Source of the DNA: Hahella sp. KA22
Lineage (GTDB): Bacteria > Pseudomonadota > Gammaproteobacteria > Pseudomonadales > Oleiphilaceae
Assembly: GCF_004135205.1 (NCBI RefSeq)
Contig: NZ_CP035490.1
Span: 4,817,644-4,881,643, forward strand
Reading direction: 5' to 3'
DNA length: 64,000 nt
Part shown: piece after piece, positions 27,378 to 35,539 of the stretch
Layout of the letters: each line of letters starts with the position of its first letter
Numbering within the stretch: the first letter of the stretch is position 1
Position numbers and translations under genes: made by a program
Notes under the pieces: generated by a model
The model's input: the letters and a program-made list of their open reading frames with translations, nothing else
What the model was told of the DNA's origin: nothing
The model's database searches: none

Positions 27378-28466
27378 CTAAAAATGCTTATCGAAGCGTA
27401 CGACATAAATCGGCGGCAGATGTTCGCTCAGGCACTGCCAATGATCACCCTGATCTTCACTCACCCACAGCCCGCCTGTGGTGGAGCCAAACGCCAAGAT
27501 GTCGCCGCTATCGTCTACATCTAATGAATGACGATAGGTCAGATCATAGGCCGGACCTTGCGGCAGCCCATGGCTGAGCGCAATGAAACTTTTGCCGCCG
27601 TCCCGCGTGCGGTTGATGATTAATTTGCCATCTACCGGGACGCGGCGTTCATCCTTAATCGCCGGAGCAAACCAGGCTGTGTTTGGGTCCTGGGGATGCA
27701 CCGCTACTGCGAAACCGAACACAGAGGGAGAAACATCCGTAAGTTCTGTCCAGCTATGCCCGCCGTCATCAGAACGGAAGATGCCGTTATGGTGCTGAAT
27801 CCACATATGATCCGGCGAAGCAGGACAACTGACCATGCGATGCGGGTCCTGAGACACCGGATTGTAGGCCTGATCCGGAGGCAGAAAGGCGGCGCGTAGT
27901 CCCTGCCCGGTCTGTGTCCAGGTGTCGCCAGCATCGAGACTTTCCCATACGCCGCCGCAAGAGATCGCCAGCCGGACGCAACGGGTGTTATTAGGATGCA
28001 CGCAGATAGAGTGAATGCCGGGCTTGTCATAACCGCCGCCAAACCAGTTGGCGCGTTCCGGCCGGTTCCACAGCGACTCAATCAGCGTCCAGCTTTCGCC
28101 CCGGTCCGTGGATTTGAACAAACCGCCGGGAATAGTTCCCGCCCACAATGTATCCGGTTGATCGGCGCCGCCGGGAACCAGCTCCCAGATCAGGTCCACC
28201 GCCGGCCCATCTTCATCGCCGCTTTTGGGAAATTTAGGAGCGCTAATTTCCGTCCACTCACGCGAACCGGACTCCGCCCTGTGCAGCTTCACGCCAAAGT
28301 GGCCAAGATTAAGCGCCGCGTACTGATTCCCGTTACGCGGGTCCCGCAACGCCATAGACACCGGGTCGCCCAGAAAATCCGGCTCCCCGCAGCGCCATTG
28401 CCCCTTTCCCGTACGCTCGTAGACAAACAAGCCTTTACGCGTTCCTATACGCAGTTTTTGATTCAT
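27378..28466 (-). CDS. BNR/sialidase-like beta-propeller protein
   Basis: This protein of about 362 residues has repeated Asp-box-like motifs (STDRGESWTL, SLDAGDTWTQ, SDDGGHSWTE, TRDGGKSF, SEDQGDHWQC), indicating a sialidase or VPS10-like beta propeller. No signal peptide is seen at the chosen ATG, which has GGGAG nine bases upstream, so it may be cytoplasmic. Genes of this type commonly neighbour MoaD/ThiS-like genes. It is divergent in function from true sialidases as no catalytic set is evident. It lies downstream of the MoaD-like gene and is probably co-transcribed with it. Confidence 0.75.
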   Translation of the reverse strand: MNQKLRIGTRKGLFVYERTGKGQWRCGEPDFLGDPVSMALRDPRNGNQYAALNLGHFGVKLHRAESGSREWTEISAPKFPKSGDEDGPAVDLIWELVPGGADQPDTLWAGTIPGGLFKSTDRGESWTLIESLWNRPERANWFGGGYDKPGIHSICVHPNNTRCVRLAISCGGVWESLDAGDTWTQTGQGLRAAFLPPDQAYNPVSQDPHRMVSCPASPDHMWIQHHNGIFRSDDGGHSWTELTDVSPSVFGFAVAVHPQDPNTAWFAPAIKDERRVPVDGKLIINRTRDGGKSFIALSHGLPQGPAYDLTYRHSLDVDDSGDILAFGSTTGGLWVSEDQGDHWQCLSEHLPPIYVVRFDKHF

Positions 28467-28505
28467 CGCCGCCGCTCCCATCAGTTTGAAGGATTGGGAC
28501 CGCCG

Positions 28506-28775
28506 TCAACCGCCGGAGAGCGCCTGCAGCACATGTACTTCGGATTCAGGCTGTAACGCGTCGGTCAGATGAAGTCGGTCCCGGATCATCTGTCCATCCA
28601 CAAAAATCGCTATGTTTTTTCTCAACCGGTCCTGATCATCGAGGATATAACCCGCCAGCCGTACGTTATCCGCAAAGACCCTTTGCAACGCTTCCGCCAC
28701 CGTCGTCGCCGGAACAGCCTGTGGTGGACAAGATAGGTAACGTTTGAGGTTATTAGTGAAAGTGACCGTCGCCAT
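28506..28775 (-). CDS. MoaD/ThiS-like ubiquitin-fold sulfur carrier
   Basis: This 89-residue protein has a beta-grasp pattern (VTFTNNLKRYL, TVAEALQRVF, IAIFVDGQMIRD) and ends in the Gly-Gly (LSGG) required for adenylation and thiocarboxylation by MoeB/ThiF enzymes. A candidate partner is the MoeB-rhodanese fusion nearby. Its start codon is only four bases from a 9-bp tandem repeat that occupies the place of the leader and Shine-Dalgarno; no good ribosome-binding site is visible. Confidence 0.8.
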   Translation of the reverse strand: MATVTFTNNLKRYLSCPPQAVPATTVAEALQRVFADNVRLAGYILDDQDRLRKNIAIFVDGQMIRDRLHLTDALQPESEVHVLQALSGG

Positions 28776-28779
28776 AATT

Positions 28780-28910
28780 ATTCGTCTTATTCGTCTTATT
28801 CGTCTTATTCGTCTTATTCGTCTTATTCGTCTTATTCGTCTTATTCGTCTTATTCGTCTTATTCGTCTTATTCGTCTTATTCGTCTTATTCGTCTTATTC
28901 GTCTTATTCG
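28780..28910. repeat. 9-bp tandem repeat, about 14.6 copies, in the MoaD-like leader
   Basis: Fourteen perfect units of ATTCGTCTT (28780-28905) plus a partial ATTCG precede, on the minus strand, the MoaD-like ATG at 28775. On the minus strand the unit reads AAGACGAAT. The unit is a multiple of three, so it translates as an Asn-Lys-Thr repeat inside a 62-codon leader frame (28941 to 28753) whose stop lies just inside the MoaD-like gene. Units are identical, indicating recent expansion. Confidence 0.95.
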
Positions 28911-28970
28911 ACGTGATTGCCGTTATTGGTAGGGACAACATCCGTGGTTTGATATTAGCACAGCGTCGCG

Positions 28971-29307
28971 CTAAAACAGTGTCGCCAGACTGTCCGCCAC
29001 CTGCGCGCCGGCGGGCAAACGCCGCTCATCCTCAGGCAGGTACTTACCGGTGCGCACCAGACAGGCTTGCAGGCCTGCGTTCAGCGCGCCTTCTACATCA
29101 ACAGCAACATCGTCCCCCACCATCAGGCACTGCTCTGGAGAGAAACCAGTTGTGGCCCGCACCTGATCAAAAAATTCCCGGCTGGGTTTGCCCATGATCA
29201 CTGCGGTGATGTCCGCCGCCTATTTCAATGCCGATCAGAGACGCGGTGAATAACTCTGAGTCCTGCAAGCTGAGATCAAGAAACAACGCCTTATAGGAAA
29301 GAGACAT
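28971..29307 (-). pseudogene. broken HAD-family hydrolase (subfamily IIA-like)
   Basis: An ATG at 29307 with GAGGAG upstream begins MSLSYKALFLDLS, the first motif of HAD-IIA phosphatases. The sequence then lacks most of the cap region and changes frame near 29205-29225. The C-terminal half is intact in another frame: GKPSREFF, CLMVGDDVAVDVEGALNAG and LVRTGKY. An internal deletion plus frameshift explains the structure. The C-terminal fragment alone cannot be catalytic because the nucleophile Asp is separated. Confidence 0.7.
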
Positions 29308-29491
29308 CGGCGACCTCCTCGTCCATTGGAAGAATAGAGTCGGAAATACTCTGCAAGTGGGTCGAATATTTATACTGACGGCTTATGGCGGGTTTAACAA
29401 CCGCCAAGGCGCCTGACGTCGGCCTATAAACGTAAAGGCAACGCCAAGCGCTTCGGGGAAAAGGCTTGCAATGAAGTAAATATCTGAGCGT

Positions 29492-30091
29492 TTAGCGCGC
29501 CAAAGCGCCGATCATTTCGTCGAAGGTTTCTACACGAATACTGCGCACCAGATCGATATACAAATCCCAATTCCAGGCGGGATTGGGACAAGTACGATGA
29601 CCGGAATGAGGCGCTTCCTCGATATGACCGCGAATGCCTGCGGTGTGCGGTGCGGTTTCATGGCGTACGGGAATGCCATAGCGATGACATAACCAAGCCA
29701 CCAGTCGCGCGGACGCCATGTATTGCGCATCCGTGGGATAAGTCCTTGGATTCGGGTCCCAGGGATTCACATGCTCAATGCCAATACTCTCGCGATTGGT
29801 TTGGGAATGGATATTATCGACATGGTTGGCGATGTGCGCTTCCCTCACGGTCTGCACCACGCGCCCTTCACGATTGACGATATAGTGGGCGCTGGCGGGG
29901 CCCGCCCGAAACGTATTCAACGCATTGCGTTCAGTCAAAGCAGGCCCGCCAGTAATATGGATGATGATGTAACGAATATCCCGACGCCCCGGCGGAATTC
30001 TGAAATTCGCCGCCGGCGACCATAGCGCGTTGGGATAATCCACCCGCCGCATATCCACCTGCAATAATCGATCTTCCCAGGGTTGTCCCAT
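29492..30091 (-). CDS. N-acetylmuramoyl-L-alanine amidase (Amidase_2/AmpD-like)
   Basis: This protein of about 199 residues has the zinc-amidase pattern: YIIIHITGG (His ligand), SAHYIVNREGRVVQTV, IANHVDN, SIGIEHVNP and the late HRTCPNPAW region. Such enzymes cleave the amide between MurNAc and the stem peptide. No signal peptide is seen, as in cytosolic AmpD or phage-type endolysins. I chose the ATG at 30091 because GGAG lies eight bases upstream; an in-frame ATG seven codons earlier exists. It is followed by no obvious partner. Confidence 0.82.
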   Translation of the reverse strand: MGQPWEDRLLQVDMRRVDYPNALWSPAANFRIPPGRRDIRYIIIHITGGPALTERNALNTFRAGPASAHYIVNREGRVVQTVREAHIANHVDNIHSQTNRESIGIEHVNPWDPNPRTYPTDAQYMASARLVAWLCHRYGIPVRHETAPHTAGIRGHIEEAPHSGHRTCPNPAWNWDLYIDLVRSIRVETFDEMIGALAR

Positions 30092-30280
30092 GATGACTCT
30101 CCACCGTTTCATTGTGAGCGCTTTTTATTGGTTAGACGGAAAGATCCGTCGTTATTTTCAAGTTAACGCCACCGAAGAAAAAGCACAGTGGAAAAAGTCA
30201 CATTTCAAATGTGAGGAAATAAACCTGAGGCGAGTCGCTGTGGCCTTTATGCTTGTTAAATACGCCTTCCCTGAGAACCT

Positions 30281-31444
30281 CTACTTATCCGCCCAATGCC
30301 AGGCCGGCGTGTCCAGAATGCCTTGTCCGATGATTTCTGTTTGGCCCAGGGGCTTTTCCAGTTGTACTGCATGGCATTCCGGGTGTTCATTGAGCGCAGC
30401 GACGAGACGGGAGGCGTGAGACACCACCCAGACCTGAGAATGCTCCGAGGCGCGCAAAATCAAGCGCGCCAAGGCCGGCAATAAGTCAGGATGCAAGCTG
30501 GTTTCCGGTTCGTTCAGAACCATCAGTGATGGCGGGCGCGGGGTAAGTAGCGCCGCCACCCATAGGATATAGCGCAAGGTGCCGTCGGAAAGTTCCGCGC
30601 CGGTCAAAGGCCTGAGCAGTCCTTCCTGATAAAACATCAACGAGAAACGGCCGTCTTCGTGCAGCCTTACATCCAGTCTGGCGCCGGGAAAGGCGTCACT
30701 GATGGCCGCATCAAGCGCTTCGCTGTCGCCGATTTCACGAATGGTCTGCACCGCCGCCGCCAAGTCGCGGCCATCATGATGCAGCACCGGTGTGCGTGTG
30801 CCCAACTGCGGTTTACGAGCAGGCGCATCGCGGTCTGTACGAAAGTGATCGTAGAAACGCCAGTTGCGAATCGTTTCGCGGACACGAAATACCTCCGGCG
30901 CAGCGCTGGGATCGGCCAGCTGATCAAACATACTGGTGAAGAGACTCAAATTCTGCGCCGCCACGTTCCAGGTACGTCCATCGCGCACTCTCACCATTGG
31001 CCCTTCACGATCCACCAGCAGTCCGGCGGGGCGATAAAACGATCCAGCCCAAATACACTCCCGTTTAATTTCTGGGTCTAACGCGAATGCTGAAGGCGAT
31101 GGCTTGGGCAAACCAAGGGATATCGCGTAACCGAAGTCTTCCCCCGCAAAGCCGAGCCGTAAGCGCACCGCATCACGACGTGGACCGCCCTGCACAGGTA
31201 TCTCGCCAGTCCGCATCCGACGACTGATTTTCTCCGGCCCAGCCCAGAATGTAGAGCCCAATCCGCCCTCTCCGGCCAAAGAATTAACCACCCCGCCTTG
31301 CGCCGTCTCCGCCAGCAATCGCAACGCCCGGTACAAATTAGACTTGCCGCTGCCGTTCGGCCCGGTAATCACATTCAGCGACCCCAATGGCATCGTCAGC
31401 TGCAGTATGGAACGGTAGTTATTGATGGAGAGCGTAGTGAGCAT
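30281..31444 (-). CDS. AAA ATPase of the RecF/SMC-like (AAA_21) type
   Basis: This protein of about 387 residues begins LSINNYRSILQLTMPLG, then a Walker A GPNGSGKSN (about residue 31). Late in the protein come a signature-like LSDGTLRYILWVAALL and Walker B-like LMVLNEPETSLHPDL, followed by VWVVSHASRLV (H-loop). This is the OLD/AAA_21 arrangement, seen in DNA-repair and in some phage-defence ATPases, but no TOPRIM nuclease or partner gene is adjacent. The ATG at 31444 has AGGA about eight bases upstream and matches the conserved family start. Confidence 0.85.
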   Translation of the reverse strand: MLTTLSINNYRSILQLTMPLGSLNVITGPNGSGKSNLYRALRLLAETAQGGVVNSLAGEGGLGSTFWAGPEKISRRMRTGEIPVQGGPRRDAVRLRLGFAGEDFGYAISLGLPKPSPSAFALDPEIKRECIWAGSFYRPAGLLVDREGPMVRVRDGRTWNVAAQNLSLFTSMFDQLADPSAAPEVFRVRETIRNWRFYDHFRTDRDAPARKPQLGTRTPVLHHDGRDLAAAVQTIREIGDSEALDAAISDAFPGARLDVRLHEDGRFSLMFYQEGLLRPLTGAELSDGTLRYILWVAALLTPRPPSLMVLNEPETSLHPDLLPALARLILRASEHSQVWVVSHASRLVAALNEHPECHAVQLEKPLGQTEIIGQGILDTPAWHWADK

Positions 31445-31537
31445 GTTAATGTTCCTGATCGAGCCGTCTTGTAGAGTCGGCAACCTAGCATTTAAAACGA
31501 CACATGTTTTACCAAACTGCATTGGAGCCCAATCATT

Positions 31538-32095
31538 ATGGATATAGCCAGAACAGGGATCATTTTAAACACGGAAAACTACAACGCCTGCGTGGCTTTC
31601 TATCGGGATCTGTTCAACCTCGAAATCCAATTTCAAGAGCAACGCGGCGACTTCCAAATGACCTGTTTTTGCTACGGCGGCGCTTACTTATTATTAACAT
31701 GGCAATGATATTGGCATGTTAATCATCAGGCGCATGGACGCGCCTGCGCGGCGTTAAGCCGCGGGAGACAGGGCCTGACATGTGCAGGCCCTGTCGTTGC
31801 AGACAAATAGAAGGAAGCTATTTGTCTGCCTGATTAATAGTGGAGACCGGCGGCAGCGCTTACGCCGGAACCCCTGAAAACCTGATACATCAGCGCCCCG
31901 CTAAACTAAGGTTCAATGTCAGCGATCTGGAGCAAGCGCTGGAAGAAGTGCGCGCCTTTGGCATAACGGCCGAGATTGAGCGATACGCCTGGGGGGTCAG
32001 TCATCAATATCCAGGACCCGGATGGCAACCGGGTCGGGATCAGGGATGAAGCAACGTTTTTAGATCAATTAACGGAATACGCTAAAAGCCGTTAG
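31538..32095 (+). pseudogene. VOC/glyoxalase-fold gene split by the 144-bp element and frameshifted
   Basis: The 5' part encodes MDIARTGIILNTENYNACVAF and FYRDLFNLEIQFQEQRG, a typical VOC start. After the codons for CYGGAYLL the 144-bp element is inserted. After it the frame resumes with VETGGSAYAG and KLRFNVSDLEQALEEVRAFG. Removing the element and one TA rejoins the frame exactly. A run of six G residues near 31991-31996 then causes a plus-one shift; in the corrected frame the tail reads GSVINIQDPDGNRVGI and stops at 32093-32095. Two independent lesions make it a pseudogene. Confidence 0.85.
31694..31837. repeat. 144-bp multi-hairpin insertion element, copy 3
   Basis: Same length and ends as copy 1 (TTAACATGG ... 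GATTAA), flanked by TA at 31692-31693 and 31838-31839. By eye seven substitutions separate it from copy 1: three in the linker after hairpin 1, two in the loop of hairpin 3, one in the loop of hairpin 4 and one after hairpin 5. No stem position differs. It interrupts the VOC gene cleanly, which defines the element's boundaries. Confidence 0.9.
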
Positions 32096-32100
32096 TCATA

Positions 32101-33024
32101 TCAGCTCTGAGCGACGGAACAGGCTTGCCCTGAGGTAGCGACGCTCCGACGTTGCGTCAGCACAGCCTGAGCGATGCCGGAGCACATGATCAGTCCACAG
32201 CCGGCCATCTGCAAAGGGCTCAACGCCTGATCAAACAAAGCCCAGCCGAATGTCACTACAGCGATAGGCTCCAAATAAGCCAACGTGCCAAAGGTGGCGG
32301 AAGGCAGTTCGCGCAGTGCAATCACTGCAAACAGGATAGCGAGAAAGCCAGGCACAAGGCCCGCCGCCAGCAACCAGCCCCACTGCGCTGGCGCAATCGC
32401 TTCCTGTTGCTGCAGCATCAATGGCGCCATACACAGCGCGCCGATCAGCATTTGATACCAGCTTCTGGCGTAAACGTGCACATGCGCAGGCGTGGCGCGA
32501 TTAATGATAATAAAGCCCGCATAGCACAGCATGGCCAGCCCGGCGTAGGACATACCCACAGCATCCTGGGAGCCGCCGAACTCAAGACGAAACTCCATCA
32601 TCATCGAAAAGCCGAACAGCGCGGTAAGAATCAGACCTATCGCGCTGGCGCTGAGTTTCTCTGACAAAAACAGGTGCGCGAATACGGAAGCGACCACTGG
32701 AGCAAGATAGATGGTCATAATGGCGTTGGCCATGCTGGTGTACTCCATGGCCTGGATATAAAACACTATAAATCCCGCCAGAAAGCCGCCGTTGAACAGC
32801 ACCCGCCAGGAAGGCCAACACCACAACAAGTTCGCTTTACGGATGACCAGCAAATACCCCAGCATCATCGCCGCGCCAAAAAACAACCGATAAAAAGTCA
32901 CGGTTTCCGCACCCAACTGCGCGTACTTGGCGATAACGCCAATCGTCCCCATAAACACCGCCGACAAGGCCGCCATCAGCAAAAAAAGCGTCGCGCTGTC
33001 TGCGGGCTGCTGTATCTGCTTCAT
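32101..33024 (-). CDS. EamA/DMT-superfamily transporter
   Basis: This 307-residue protein has about ten hydrophobic helices in two EamA halves. The first half contains FLLMAALSAVFMGTIGVIAKY and AGFIVFYIQAMEYTSMANA; the second ends with PSATFGTLAYLEPIAVVTFG, the characteristic repeat of drug/metabolite exporters. The substrate cannot be told from sequence. It is convergent with the VOC pseudogene, six bases after its stop. Confidence 0.88.
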   Translation of the reverse strand: MKQIQQPADSATLFLLMAALSAVFMGTIGVIAKYAQLGAETVTFYRLFFGAAMMLGYLLVIRKANLLWCWPSWRVLFNGGFLAGFIVFYIQAMEYTSMANAIMTIYLAPVVASVFAHLFLSEKLSASAIGLILTALFGFSMMMEFRLEFGGSQDAVGMSYAGLAMLCYAGFIIINRATPAHVHVYARSWYQMLIGALCMAPLMLQQQEAIAPAQWGWLLAAGLVPGFLAILFAVIALRELPSATFGTLAYLEPIAVVTFGWALFDQALSPLQMAGCGLIMCSGIAQAVLTQRRSVATSGQACSVAQS

Positions 33025-33123
33025 CTGATTTCCTTGACTGCAAAGGTGAAAACGTAAGAGCGAAAGTCCATTAATTCAGGACAATTAGAGCAAGCTGTAA
33101 TTAAGACTAACGAAAAGACCAGC

Positions 33124-33564
33124 TCAACCTTCGCTGAGCTGCGTCCTCACCTCTTCCAGGATGCGTCCCAGCATATTCTGGCCACTGCCGTCGCCGCCAT
33201 CGCCCCAGTAGTCGTCGTTGTCCGTGTGTTCGACGATTTTAGCGGAGCCAGTGCTGAGCAAGCGTTCGCGCAGGGCTTCGTGTTGGGTGAATTTGGCGAG
33301 GATGGCCTCACGCATGATATTGAGTTTGACGGCCTCCCAATCGTTGCGCAGCTTTCTTTTGCGGTCGCGACCTTTACGCGCGGCCTCCAGCGGAGACTTG
33401 GCTTTGCGAATATCGCTGCGGTCCTTTTCTTCCTCGAATTTCATGGCCTGAAAATAATGCTCGCTGCTGGGCCACACTTTTCCTTTGAGCTTGATCGGAT
33501 ATTGGGCGAAATTGGAAAACTCTCCAAATTCATCATTTACGCTATAAAACTTAATCACTTCCAC
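33124..33564 (-). CDS. NADAR family (YbiA-like) N-glycosidase
   Basis: This 146-residue protein has the NADAR pattern: KFYSVNDEFGEFSNFAQYPI, the WPSSEHYFQAMKF segment, and the C-terminal DDYWGDGGDGSGQNMLGRIL. YbiA-type members hydrolyse N-glycosidic bonds of early riboflavin intermediates; other NADAR proteins remove ADP-ribose from nucleic acid bases. Length is normal for the family. It is a single gene near other nucleotide-related families (35.5-37.8 kb). Confidence 0.88.
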   Translation of the reverse strand: MEVIKFYSVNDEFGEFSNFAQYPIKLKGKVWPSSEHYFQAMKFEEEKDRSDIRKAKSPLEAARKGRDRKRKLRNDWEAVKLNIMREAILAKFTQHEALRERLLSTGSAKIVEHTDNDDYWGDGGDGSGQNMLGRILEEVRTQLSEG

Positions 33565-33743
33565 GTTTGTACAGGCCCGTCGTCAATTATTTTGCGGCGC
33601 TCACAACCATCTCCATAGACGCAGTCTGACGGATGACCGCAACAGCGGACAACTCATTTTCCGTTACAGATTTTTGACGAAGATGGCTCGCAAGACGAAG
33701 CAAATTAACGCAAGCGACGCTTCCGCGCAATGAGGTGTCAAGT

Positions 33744-33774
33744 AAAAACGCCGTCCACCAAAGCGGACGGCGTT
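33744..33774 (-). terminator. terminator of the metzincin gene
   Basis: Read on the minus strand, a perfect 10-bp stem (AACGCCGTCC / GGACGGCGTT) with an 8-base loop runs into TTTTT directly after the stop codon of the metalloprotease gene. Confidence 0.88.
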
Positions 33775-33781
33775 GTATGGA

Positions 33782-35272
33782 TTAATCAGTAGAGGTCAGT
33801 TTCCAGCGTGCGCTGAACCAGCCAGGTTGAATCGGCCCCGCCTCGGGCGTCCCGTTTTCAATATGTAGATACTGGTCCGGTCGCCAGCGGTTACGGATGC
33901 GCACCAGGTCAGGCTGTCCTTCCACCGGCTCCAGCTTCCATTGCGCGCTATGCCAGCCGCTCTCAATGGCGCCCGCCTGCAAGCCGCCATCTTCAACATT
34001 CATGCAGGCCTGCGCTCGCCAGCGGTTACAGATTCGCACATAATCGTCCTGGCCAACCGCTTTGATATCCCATTGGGCGCTCCACCAGCCTTGTTCAATG
34101 GCCCCACTTTCCAGTCCGCCGTTTTCCATATGCAAAAACTGATCGGCGCGCCAATAGTTCTGCATTCGATAGCGGCCACCGGTCTCGCCCGGGAACGGTA
34201 CTTTATGGATTCGATTGGCGGACATCGCGGCGGAACGTTCGCGCCACAAGCGCGCCATATCCTGTGAGTGCGTCGTCCCGAGCACGTTGCCTTCGTCATC
34301 CATAATCAACGGAGATGAGTAATAGCTCAGGTCATTGCCGCATTGCGCCGTCCCTCTTCCCTGCCTGACGCTAAAACCGTAGTTATAGCCTGTGTCGCCT
34401 TCGGATTTGCAGTGCATCCCACCGACATTGTGGCCGACTTCATGGCGATAGGCGCCGGGCCAGGGCGCGCCAATCACCACAATGTCTCCGGGCACATTAC
34501 CCCAGCCTCCCGCGCTTCCAGGCGCATCCGTCGGCCGTTGCACCAAACCAATCAGGTCCGGCGCGTAGCGCGCGATATCGTCCTTGAACCACTCTTTGCC
34601 GTCCTGCAGCACGGAAGTCACCACACCGGGATTTTGCGGCGACACGCCAACTCCCACCAGTCTCAGGTATACCCCTTCTATCTGGCTGTTGTTGAGCGCT
34701 TCATTCACCGTCTCCACGTACATTTGCGCTTCAGTGTTGATATTGCCTACGTCCTGGGCTGCTTGTTCGGAGAAACCGATGAATACGTCAATGACATAAC
34801 GTCCCGAGGCGTCTTTTTCTCCGGCCGCCTCTTGGTTTAAGCGCCCCATAAAGCTCGTATCTGGATTCTTCAGTATACGATCGTCCATTTTAGGCGGTTT
34901 AATTTTTCGCCAGAAAACGTTTTCATTTCCATCTGAAGGCGACTGCAAACGAAACTGACCGGAACCCGTTTCCAGATAACCGGACATTTCCTGCTTGTCG
35001 TGATCCAGGGTGATGATAAAACTGCTGTAGTCCATGAATTCCGCCAGAGCAGGATCATCTACCTGCGCGCGAATGACCTCGACGCCATTGACCTGCGAGC
35101 GCGACTTAACGGTGTAGAACAAGGTGCGCCCGTCATCGAGGTGGATTTCCCCATCCTCGTTTTGGGCGAATTGCAGATACTCCTCATGTGCCGACAGGGA
35201 TTGCCCTTGTACAGTCGCGCTGAGCAAACATAAGGCGGCGAATGACGACGTGAAAAACCTCTTTTTACGCAT
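33782..35272 (-). CDS. secreted zinc metalloprotease (metzincin) with three C-terminal repeats
   Basis: The chosen ATG (35272, with AAGGA upstream) starts a signal peptide (MRKKRFFTSSFAALCLL, cleavage near VQG). The middle carries a reprolysin-like fold with the zinc motif HEVGHNVGGMH near residue 280, where three His bind zinc and Glu is catalytic. The last about 130 residues are three tandem repeats of roughly 42 residues (NYWRADQFLHMENG, NRWRAQACMNVEDG, NRWRPDQYLHIENG, each ending WSAQW or SARW), resembling a beta-trefoil lectin. An in-frame ATG 11 codons upstream is less likely. Likely secreted, possibly carbohydrate-bound. Confidence 0.85.
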   Translation of the reverse strand: MRKKRFFTSSFAALCLLSATVQGQSLSAHEEYLQFAQNEDGEIHLDDGRTLFYTVKSRSQVNGVEVIRAQVDDPALAEFMDYSSFIITLDHDKQEMSGYLETGSGQFRLQSPSDGNENVFWRKIKPPKMDDRILKNPDTSFMGRLNQEAAGEKDASGRYVIDVFIGFSEQAAQDVGNINTEAQMYVETVNEALNNSQIEGVYLRLVGVGVSPQNPGVVTSVLQDGKEWFKDDIARYAPDLIGLVQRPTDAPGSAGGWGNVPGDIVVIGAPWPGAYRHEVGHNVGGMHCKSEGDTGYNYGFSVRQGRGTAQCGNDLSYYSSPLIMDDEGNVLGTTHSQDMARLWRERSAAMSANRIHKVPFPGETGGRYRMQNYWRADQFLHMENGGLESGAIEQGWWSAQWDIKAVGQDDYVRICNRWRAQACMNVEDGGLQAGAIESGWHSAQWKLEPVEGQPDLVRIRNRWRPDQYLHIENGTPEAGPIQPGWFSARWKLTSTD

Positions 35273-35539
35273 AGCGATATCCTTATTGTCATAGTTGAGT
35301 TGCAAGGCCTCGCGCCAGTGCGCCCTTCACTCCCTCAGGTTCGCCCGACGCAATAGGTACATCGGCCTCAGCGTCGTTTTATGCGGAACGCGGCAACTAT
35401 GCCGCGACAGCTTCACACAATGAAAACGTTTTCAATATTACTCCAAAAATTAGCGCGACTGTATAACAATCGCGCCGCATTTTGTGAGTGGCGGCAAATT
35501 TCGTTAAGTTGCGCGCAGGCTTGTCTTAGCGTAAGCAGG

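Noticed and set aside
28780-28910. Possible CRISPR array
   Set aside because: The units are 9 bp and contiguous without spacers, so it is a simple tandem repeat.
28744-28932. Plus-strand frame encoding an Ile-Arg-Leu repeat
   Set aside because: It is only the translation of the 9-bp tandem repeat and has no gene features.
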